A stretch of 64,000 bases of DNA from Poindextera sp036494815. Lineage in GTDB: Bacteria > Pseudomonadota > Alphaproteobacteria > Caulobacterales > Caulobacteraceae. The stretch is from contig DASXNV010000107.1 of assembly GCA_036494815.1 (NCBI GenBank), forward strand, positions 1-64,000. Direction: 5' to 3'. The position numbers were made by a program, and so were the translations under genes. Within the stretch, counting starts at the first letter, position 1. Every line of letters starts with the position of its first letter. The notes beneath the pieces were generated by a model, which did no database searches, was not told where the DNA came from, and saw only the letters and a program-made list of their open reading frames with translations. This document shows positions 35,841 to 42,304 of the stretch, piece by piece.

Positions 35841-37276
35841 GCAAGCCCCCCCGCGCCAACCCCGCCGCCAAGGCGCTGGTAGCCGCAGCCAAGCCGGCCG
35901 AGATCGTGGGCCAGACCATCGAGCGGGCGCTGGACCCCCTGGCCGCCATGCTGAAGCACGCGGCGCTCAAACGCGTGGAGAAGGAGAGCCGTCAGTTCGC
36001 CTCCACCCCTGACGCGGCCAAGGCGGCCCCGGGCAAGCCAGGTCTGCAGATCTCGCCGCTGGCGGTTCCGTTTCCCGCCATCCCGCCCATCGGGGGCTGC
36101 GAACTGGCCACGGGCAGGGCCGGTTTCTACAAACAGGCGCGCGAGGATCTGCTGGTCCTGCGCTTTCCCAAAGGTGCGGCCTGCGCCGGGGTGTTCACCC
36201 GCCACGGGGTCGGCTCAGCGCCGGTGGACTGGTGCCGGCGTCAGTTGGCGGCCGGCGGCGGGGAAGAGGTCCAGGCCCTGGTGGTCAATGCCGGCTGCGC
36301 CAACGCCTTCACGGGCAAGCCGGGCGCGGATGCGGCCCGGCGGGTGGCCTCGGCCATCGCCAAGCGCTTCGACTGCCGCCAGCGCGACGTGATGCTGGCC
36401 TCTACCGGCGTCATCGGCGTGGTGCTGGACGACGCTAAGATCACCCATCGCCTGGCCGAGGTCGAGTCCAGGCTGGTCGAGGACAACTGGCCCGCCGCCG
36501 CCCAGGCGATCATGACCACGGACACCTTCCCCAAAGGCTCCTATGCCGAGGCCGATATCGACGGGGTGAAGGTCAAGATCGCCGGCGTCGCCAAGGGCTC
36601 GGGCATGATTGCGCCGGACATGGCCACCATGCTCGCCTTCATCGTCACCGACGCCACCCTGTCGCCGGCGGCCCTGCAGACCCTGGTGTCGCTCTACACC
36701 CGCTCGACCTTCAATGTGGTGACGGTGGACGGCGATCGTTCCACCAACGACACCTGCCTGCTGTTCGCCACCGGCGCTTCTGGAGCCACGCGCATCAGCC
36801 GCGCGGGAGATCGCCGCCTGGCCGATTTTCGCGACAAGCTGGAAGGGGTGATGCTGGACCTCGCCCACCAACTGGTGCGCGACGGCGAGGGGGCCACCAA
36901 GTTCGTCAAAATCAACGTCGGCGGGGCCGAAAGCGCCGCCTCGGCTCGCAAGATCGCCCGCACCATCGCCGAATCTCCCCTGGTCAAGACCGCCTTCGCT
37001 GGCGAGGACGCCAATTGGGGCCGCATCGTCATGGCCGTCGGCCGGGCGGACGAGCCGATCAACCGCGACCGGCTCGCCATACGCTTCGGCGATCTCATCG
37101 CAGCGCAGGATGGCGCGGTCTCCCAGACCTATGACGAGGCCAAGATGAGCGCTTACATGAAACGGGCCGAGCTTGAGGTGTCGGTGGATGTGGGCGTCGG
37201 GCGGGGCGCGGCCACGGTTTGGACCTGCGATCTGACCAAGCGCTATGTGGAGATCAACGGGGACTACCGGTCCTGA
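35837..37276 (+). CDS. argJ: Bifunctional ornithine acetyltransferase / N-acetylglutamate synthase
   Basis: A self-cleaving Ntn-type enzyme of the cyclic arginine pathway, transferring acetyl from N-acetylornithine to glutamate. The cleavage motif is intact (VAKGSGMIAPDMATML, nucleophile Thr near residue 264). Other family segments are VVNAGCANAFTGKPG, STGVIG, KIAGVAKGSG and AFAGEDANWGRIVMAVGR. The ArgJ core starts at about residue 70 (LQISPLAVPFPAIPPI); the first 70 residues are an Ala/Lys-rich extension not typical of ArgJ. The ATG overlaps the PpiC stop (ATGA), and its own stop overlaps a CTG that opens mutT. Confidence 0.94.
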   Translation: MSKPPRANPAAKALVAAAKPAEIVGQTIERALDPLAAMLKHAALKRVEKESRQFASTPDAAKAAPGKPGLQISPLAVPFPAIPPIGGCELATGRAGFYKQAREDLLVLRFPKGAACAGVFTRHGVGSAPVDWCRRQLAAGGGEEVQALVVNAGCANAFTGKPGADAARRVASAIAKRFDCRQRDVMLASTGVIGVVLDDAKITHRLAEVESRLVEDNWPAAAQAIMTTDTFPKGSYAEADIDGVKVKIAGVAKGSGMIAPDMATMLAFIVTDATLSPAALQTLVSLYTRSTFNVVTVDGDRSTNDTCLLFATGASGATRISRAGDRRLADFRDKLEGVMLDLAHQLVRDGEGATKFVKINVGGAESAASARKIARTIAESPLVKTAFAGEDANWGRIVMAVGRADEPINRDRLAIRFGDLIAAQDGAVSQTYDEAKMSAYMKRAELEVSVDVGVGRGAATVWTCDLTKRYVEINGDYRS

Positions 37277-37740
37277 CCGCCCAACCCCAGTCCACTCAGC
37301 CCGAACCTGGCCAAACCGAACCTGGCCAAACCGAACCGGGCAAGCCGATCCTGCTGGTCGCCGCCGCAGCCCTGGTGGACATGGATGGCCGGGTGCTGAT
37401 CTGCAAGCGGCCGCAAGGCAAGCAACTGGCCGGTCTGTGGGAGTTTCCTGGCGGTAAGCTGGAGCCTGGCGAAAGCCCGGAAGCCTGCCTGATCCGCGAG
37501 CTTGAGGAAGAGCTGGGGGTGCGCGTTTCGAACGCATGTCTGGCGCCGTTCGTTTTTGCGTCCCACGCTTACGATTCGTTTCACCTAATCATGCCATTGT
37601 TCCTGTGCAGGCGCTGGGACGGCGTTGTCCAGGCCGTGGAGCACGAGGCGATCGCGTGGGTGAAACCCAACCAGATGGGCGACTATCCGATGCCGCCGGC
37701 GGACGCGCCGTTGGTGGCCTGGCTGCGCGACTGTCTCTGA
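37273..37740 (+). CDS. mutT: MutT/Nudix 8-oxo-dGTP pyrophosphatase-like, probable CTG start
   Basis: A 155-residue Nudix hydrolase of the MutT branch, expected to remove 8-oxo-dGTP. ILLVAAAALVDMDGRVLICK, GLWEFPGGKLEPGE and RELEEELG form the MutT N-terminus and Nudix box. No ATG, GTG or TTG lies between the argJ stop and the conserved ILLVAAAALV region. The only options are a TTG 54 bases inside argJ or the CTG whose last two bases begin the argJ stop (CTGA), which I prefer. The first 25 residues hold the EPGQT repeats. It ends in a second CTGA overlap with the Flp pilin gene. Confidence 0.85.
   Translation: MTAQPQSTQPEPGQTEPGQTEPGKPILLVAAAALVDMDGRVLICKRPQGKQLAGLWEFPGGKLEPGESPEACLIRELEEELGVRVSNACLAPFVFASHAYDSFHLIMPLFLCRRWDGVVQAVEHEAIAWVKPNQMGDYPMPPADAPLVAWLRDCL
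37303..37341 (+). repeat. 15-base tandem repeat in mutT N-terminus
   Basis: GAACCTGGCCAAACC occurs twice exactly (37303-37317 and 37318-37332) with a partial third copy, encoding EPGQT-EPGQT-EPGK. The in-frame length means copy-number change would not shift the reading frame. Confidence 0.85.
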
Positions 37741-37904
37741 AACGGTTCGCCCAGGACGATCGCGGAACCACGGCGATCGAGTACGGATTGATCGCAGCCC
37801 TGGTCTTCCTGGTCATCGTCACCAGCGTCACCGCCTTCGGCAACAAGACCACGACGCTGATGAACACGGTTTCAGCAGCGATCGGCGGCGCGATCGCGCC
37901 ATAG
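37737..37904 (+). CDS. Flp/PilA-type prepilin, CTG start overlapping mutT stop
   Basis: A 55-residue Flp-family type IVb pilin: short basic leader KRFAQDDRG, then the cleavage site G-TTAIEYGLIAALVFLVIV with Glu at +5, and a short C-terminal tail (NTVSAAIGGAIAP). Size and motif match Caulobacter-type PilA. In this frame no ATG, GTG or TTG exists near the leader; the CTG at 37737 overlaps the mutT stop (CTGA) and yields the expected leader length. There is no Shine-Dalgarno, so expression would depend on coupling to mutT. No tad/cpa assembly genes are nearby, so the pilin would use machinery encoded elsewhere. Confidence 0.78.
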   Translation: MKRFAQDDRGTTAIEYGLIAALVFLVIVTSVTAFGNKTTTLMNTVSAAIGGAIAP

Positions 37905-37950
37905 GCTGAACAACAGCCTTCTCCCACGAAGGGAGATAAAGACTTCGCCC

Positions 37951-38289
37951 TTACCTCGGTCCGTCTGCGCTGGTGGCGTTGGCAGACGGCTTCGTGCGCG
38001 AGGTCATGCCGGCAGCGGCGGCGTCTTCGGCCACCTGTTGCACTTCGGAGGCTTCGGATTTGGGCGCAGCGACGCTGTCCGAGACCGGCTTTGACTTACG
38101 TTTGGGGGCTGGCAGCTGCGGCGTCACGGCGACCACGGGGGCGGTGTGGTGAGCCTCTTCCTGATCGCTTTTTTCGCGGTCGCGGCCGACCAGGATCAAT
38201 TGCACGGCCAAGGTCGCGGCGACGCCGGCTAGAAAACCAAGCAGGGTCCAACCAAAGGGCCCAACCCCGCCGCTCTGTCTTGCCGCCAT
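37951..38289 (-). CDS. Single-span membrane protein of unknown function
   Basis: A 112-residue protein with one N-terminal membrane helix (FGWTLLGFLAGVAATLAVQLILV) followed by a charged, Ala/Lys/Ser/Pro-rich low-complexity tail. I do not recognise a domain. It stands alone, convergent with the pilin gene (46 bases apart). Codon usage resembles neighbours. The topology suggests a membrane-tethered cytoplasmic or periplasmic tail; orientation is unclear. Confidence 0.6.
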   Translation of the reverse strand: MAARQSGGVGPFGWTLLGFLAGVAATLAVQLILVGRDREKSDQEEAHHTAPVVAVTPQLPAPKRKSKPVSDSVAAPKSEASEVQQVAEDAAAAGMTSRTKPSANATSADGPR

Positions 38290-38442
38290 TCGATCCTCAC
38301 AATGCCCGCTCGCGAACCCCGCGCCCAGGATGAACGCAAAGCTTGGCGGAGGCGTTCGCCTGATCTGACGTCCTAGATCATTTTACACGTGAGGGGACAA
38401 GATCGGCGCCGATAAGAGGCGCTCAATCGGCGTTTCAGCCTG

Positions 38443-39018
38443 TCAAACGCCGCTCCAGGTGCGCACTGGCCCCACGTCGATATGGACGAAATTGGATTCC
38501 GGATAAAAGCCTACGCCGCCGCGACCCAGACTGACCGCCGCCGCATGCAGGTGGTGCAGTTCCACGCCGGGCAGGCGCACGTCGATGGCCATGCCCTGGA
38601 TGTGAAAGCTCTTCTTGGCCACCTCGGCGCTGCGTTCGTGCAGCAGGGCGTTGGTCTGGGGCGAGCGATAGCCCGAAATCACCTGGAATCTGGACCTGGA
38701 GCCGGTGCGATCGGAAACGGCGTCCAAAAGGTCGAGCAGGCGGGGATCGATTGTGTGCACCGCGCCGTTACGATAGTCGCGCAGATGGGTGTCCACCGCG
38801 GCGAGCACGTCAGGAATATACTGCCCCTGCTCCCAATAGACGGCCTCCATCGACTCGCCCGTGTGCAGGTTGTCCAGGCCGACGCTGCGCATGGCGGCCT
38901 GTGAGGACGCGCCGCGGCCGATCAAGATCTGCGCGCAGCCCATGGCGGGAGCGGCGGCGACACCAGCGCTGGCGGCTGCGCCAAGGCCAAACTTCAATAG
39001 CGATCGTTTTGAAAGCAA
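38443..39018 (-). CDS. DUF882/YcbK-like peptidase M15 family protein
   Basis: A 191-residue exported protein of the DUF882 (YcbK) family, related to zinc D-Ala-D-Ala-type M15 peptidases, acting on peptidoglycan. It has a signal sequence (SKRSLLKFGLGAAASAGVAAAPAMG), the family stretch LHTGESMEAVYWEQGQYIP, FQVISGYRSPQTNALLHE, and zinc ligands in KSFHIQGMAIDVRLPG and NFVHIDVGPVRTW. It is followed in the same direction by, and lies 80 bases downstream of, the L,D-transpeptidase gene. That pairing is common and fits joint peptidoglycan remodelling. Confidence 0.92.
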   Translation of the reverse strand: MLSKRSLLKFGLGAAASAGVAAAPAMGCAQILIGRGASSQAAMRSVGLDNLHTGESMEAVYWEQGQYIPDVLAAVDTHLRDYRNGAVHTIDPRLLDLLDAVSDRTGSRSRFQVISGYRSPQTNALLHERSAEVAKKSFHIQGMAIDVRLPGVELHHLHAAAVSLGRGGVGFYPESNFVHIDVGPVRTWSGV

Positions 39019-39098
39019 AGCTGTTTTCGCCCCACTGATTGGCGCCCCCCGGCGACCTGTGTGACGCAGGACACCCTAAGCCTTGCGTCGCGTCAAGC

Positions 39099-40706
39099 TT
39101 AGCTGCGGGCGCCTGCGGCGATCCGCTGCATGAGGGCGCTGTCCCAGTCATAGGGATCTGCGCGGAAATCGGCCATGCCATCGGGGCCCACAAAGGCCGT
39201 CCAATAGAACAGATAAACCGCGATGGGCGTCTGTAGCGGCGCGCGAACGGTCTTCTTGCTGTCGAGGGTCGTCTGCACCTTGTCGGGGGTCCAGACGTCG
39301 TCGCCGGTCATCAGGGCGTTGGCCAAAATCACCGGCCGTTCAAGCCGCACGCAGCCATGGCTGACCTGACGCGCATAGCGTCCGAAGGCGCTGCGGGTCG
39401 GAGTGTCGTGCAGATAGACGCCGTAGCGATTGGGGAAGTCGAACTTGACCCGCCCCAGCGCCGCTTTGGGGCCGGCCTTCTGCTGCAGGCGCGTGCCCCC
39501 CTCGGGGGTGGCGATCACAATAAAGTCATTGCGCTTGAGATAGCCGGGATGAGCCTTTTCCTTGGGCAACAGCTCCTTGGTGGCGATGCTGGAGGGCACG
39601 TTCCAGGGCGGATTGAGCACGATGCTCTGAATCTGCGACTGCAGCATCGGCGTCTGGTCGTCCGGCCGGCCGGTGGCGGCCCGCATGGACAGGGTTGGGC
39701 CATCCCCGTGGAACACGGTCAGGATGGCGGCGGCGATGTTCACCTGCACCCGGTCGGCGGGCAGGCTGGGCGGCAGCCAGCGCCAGCGCTCCATATTGGC
39801 CAGGATCTGGGCGACGCGATCCTCGACCGGCCGGTTGAGCGCGGCCAGGGTCGCGCCCTTGACCACGCCGGTCGGCTCCAGGCCATAACGCTTCTGGGCG
39901 CGGATCACCGCGTCCGCCAGGGGTTGGTCGAACAGGCCGATCAGTTTCGGGCGCGCAGCAGCGGCGAACACCGGATCCTCGATCGCCATGCGCGTGCGCA
40001 ACTGGATCACGCGCGGGCCCTTGTCGCCCTGTTTGAGGTCTGGCCCGGCGTCGATGGCTTGCCACCCCCCCTTGGCGGCGATGGCGCGATAGGTGGCCAG
40101 GGCGCCGCGCAGGGATTGATAGCCCGAATAGGGCGGCGGCAGGCTATCTAGCCAGGCGCCCAGATGGTCGGTGGTCGCCGCGGCGATGAAGTCGGGCGTG
40201 GGATCGTATGGGGCGGGTCTTAGGCCCCATTCGTCGAGAAAGGCTGCGGCCGGCAGGCGGCCGGTATGCACCGCACGGGCATAGCGCAAGATAGCGGCGA
40301 TCAGCTGGGTCTCACCATCCAGGCGCGTGTCTGTATTGGCTGACTGCAACAAGGCGTCCAGGCGCGTTGGCGTGAAGGCCTCATGAGAAAAGCCGTGGGT
40401 CTCCGCCTGAGCCAAGGTGCGGCGCATCAGGTCGACCTGATCTGGGCGCAAGGGAACAGACACCGGCGGCGCGGGGGGCGGGGCGGCAACTGGAGCGGGA
40501 ACCGGAGCCGGAAGGGGCGGGGGTTGTTGAAGCGGCGTGGGCGCCGGCGTCGGATGCAGCTGGCCCTGGGCCAGGGCGGCGCCGGCCTGGCCTGAGGCGG
40601 CCAGGGCGGCGGCGGCGAGCGCAGCGGCGATCAAGGGGCGCCAGTCTCGCTGGCCAAACACCAACGGGCGCTGTCTCGCACCGAACTTCGTCTCACGTCG
40701 CATCAT
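39099..40706 (-). CDS. L,D-transpeptidase, YcbB type
   Basis: A 535-residue murein enzyme forming 3-3 crosslinks or attaching proteins to peptidoglycan. The order is a signal-anchor (PLIAAALAAAALAASGQAGAA), a Pro-rich linker (PTPAPTPLQQPPPLPAPVP), an N-terminal helical scaffold domain, a peptidoglycan-binding domain (DKGPRVIQLRTRM...ADAVIRAQKRYGLEPTG) and the YkuD catalytic domain with YGVYLHDTPTRSAF and the nucleophile Cys in VSHGCVRLERPV. Start at ATGATG (MMRRETKFG); an open frame extends 40 codons upstream. Divergent from the serine hydrolase gene. Confidence 0.93.
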   Translation of the reverse strand: MMRRETKFGARQRPLVFGQRDWRPLIAAALAAAALAASGQAGAALAQGQLHPTPAPTPLQQPPPLPAPVPAPVAAPPPAPPVSVPLRPDQVDLMRRTLAQAETHGFSHEAFTPTRLDALLQSANTDTRLDGETQLIAAILRYARAVHTGRLPAAAFLDEWGLRPAPYDPTPDFIAAATTDHLGAWLDSLPPPYSGYQSLRGALATYRAIAAKGGWQAIDAGPDLKQGDKGPRVIQLRTRMAIEDPVFAAAARPKLIGLFDQPLADAVIRAQKRYGLEPTGVVKGATLAALNRPVEDRVAQILANMERWRWLPPSLPADRVQVNIAAAILTVFHGDGPTLSMRAATGRPDDQTPMLQSQIQSIVLNPPWNVPSSIATKELLPKEKAHPGYLKRNDFIVIATPEGGTRLQQKAGPKAALGRVKFDFPNRYGVYLHDTPTRSAFGRYARQVSHGCVRLERPVILANALMTGDDVWTPDKVQTTLDSKKTVRAPLQTPIAVYLFYWTAFVGPDGMADFRADPYDWDSALMQRIAAGARS

Positions 40707-40919
40707 GTCGTCCAATATCCCATGGCCCGTGATGAAACGCGCGACCAGTCCTGCAGATAATGGAGTTCGCCGCCGATTTCGCGGGGGCGGCGACGGTTTC
40801 GTCACGGTGAGGCTTTTGAGAGACAAGGCGGCGGCCGCTCATCGCGCTTGGCCATACCGAATGTTCGGATCATGATGAGGGCATTCAAGAAGACCAACGC
40901 AAGATTAGGAACGCTATTG

Positions 40920-42158
40920 ATGGATGCGCAGCACGCGTGGACTGGCTTGTCCGCGGACCGCCTGGAACGGATCACCGACCACCTGAACCGCAACTATATC
41001 GACCCTGGTAAGATCGCCGGTTGCCAGGTCGCGGTCAGCCGCCATGGCCACCCGGCCTATTTCAAATCCTTCGGTCAGATGGACCGCGAGCGGGCCAAGC
41101 CGATGGCCGAGGATGCGATTTTCCGTATCTATTCCATGAGCAAGCCGATCACCTCGGTGGCGCTGATGACCCTGTTCGAGCAGGGCTATTTCCAGCTGGA
41201 CGATCCGGTCAGCCGCTACATCCCGGAATGGAAGGACCACAAGGTCTGGGTCTCGGGCGAGGGCGACAAGATGGAGTTGGCCCGGCCAAACCGGCCGATG
41301 AGCTTCCGCGACGTGCTCTGCCATACCGGCGGCCTGACCTATGGTTCGCTGCTGGCCGCCCTGGGCGCGCCGGACGACGGCCATCCGGTGGACAAGGTCT
41401 ATGCCGAGGAGCGCGTGCGCCGCGGCAAGGGCGAGACCCTGCGCGACTTCGCCATGAAACTGGCCAAGGTCCCGCTGCGCTATCAACCGGGCGAGCGCTG
41501 GATGTATTCTCTGTCCACCGATGTCTGCGGCTATCTGGTGGAAGTGATCTCGGGCAAGCGCTTCGACCACTATCTGCAGGAAACCATCTTCGGGCCGTTG
41601 AAGATGGACGATACGTCCTTCGTGGTCGCGCCGGACAAGGTGGATCGCTTCGCCGCCAATTATCGCCGCCTGCCCGACAAGACACTGCAACTGGTCGATG
41701 ATCCGGCGACCAGCGACTATCTGAGCCAGCCCAGTTTCCTGTCCGGGGGCGGCGGCCTGACCTCGACCACCGCCGACTATATGCGCTTTTGCGACATGCT
41801 GCGCCGGGGCGGCGAGCTTGACGGGGCGCGGATCCTGGGTCCGCGCACCATCGAGATGATGCACAAGAACCATCTGAAGGGCGGCGCCGACCTGACCCAG
41901 ATGGCCATCGGCGGGTTTTCCGAGACCGCCAACGCCGGAGTCGGCTTCGGCCTGGGCTTCGCCATGAGCCTGGATCAGGTGACCACCGGCTGCCTGGGCG
42001 AGGGGGACTACTACTGGGGCGGCGCGGCCTCGACCATTTTCTGGGTCGATCCCAAGGAGGATTTGACCGTGGTGTTCATGACCCAGTTGATGCCGTCCGG
42101 CGCCTTCAACTTCCGCGGCCAGCTGAAAAACATCATCTATTCAGCAATCGAGGACTGA
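40920..42158 (+). CDS. Beta-lactamase-family serine hydrolase (class C-like esterase)
   Basis: A 412-residue serine hydrolase of the beta-lactamase/EstB/PBP-related group. The catalytic SxxK is YSMSKPITSVALM (near residue 75), the YxN equivalent is WMYSLSTDVCGYLVEVISG, and LSGGGGLTSTTADYMRF is a family segment. No signal peptide is visible, favouring an intracellular esterase over a periplasmic penicillin-binding enzyme. ATG 40920 is preceded by AGGA; earlier starts lack support. A hairpin follows the stop. Confidence 0.9.
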   Translation: MDAQHAWTGLSADRLERITDHLNRNYIDPGKIAGCQVAVSRHGHPAYFKSFGQMDRERAKPMAEDAIFRIYSMSKPITSVALMTLFEQGYFQLDDPVSRYIPEWKDHKVWVSGEGDKMELARPNRPMSFRDVLCHTGGLTYGSLLAALGAPDDGHPVDKVYAEERVRRGKGETLRDFAMKLAKVPLRYQPGERWMYSLSTDVCGYLVEVISGKRFDHYLQETIFGPLKMDDTSFVVAPDKVDRFAANYRRLPDKTLQLVDDPATSDYLSQPSFLSGGGGLTSTTADYMRFCDMLRRGGELDGARILGPRTIEMMHKNHLKGGADLTQMAIGGFSETANAGVGFGLGFAMSLDQVTTGCLGEGDYYWGGAASTIFWVDPKEDLTVVFMTQLMPSGAFNFRGQLKNIIYSAIED

Positions 42159-42168
42159 CGCCAGACAA

Positions 42169-42193
42169 CCCCTTCCTCCCTGCGGGGAAGGGG
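42169..42193 (+). terminator. Hairpin after serine hydrolase gene
   Basis: Perfect 8-base stem CCCCTTCC (42169-42176)/GGAAGGGG (42186-42193) directly after the stop codon. There is no clear U-run, so it may be a terminator or a small dispersed repeat. Confidence 0.4.
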
Positions 42194-42304
42194 TATGGCG
42201 CGGTTTATGGTATTAAATTGGGCGCGCCCAAAATCAGCGGTCGGATTCGTCTCGTCACGCGTTTAAGAAGCAACGCGCGACTCTGAGCCGAGGAAGATCG
42301 ACCC

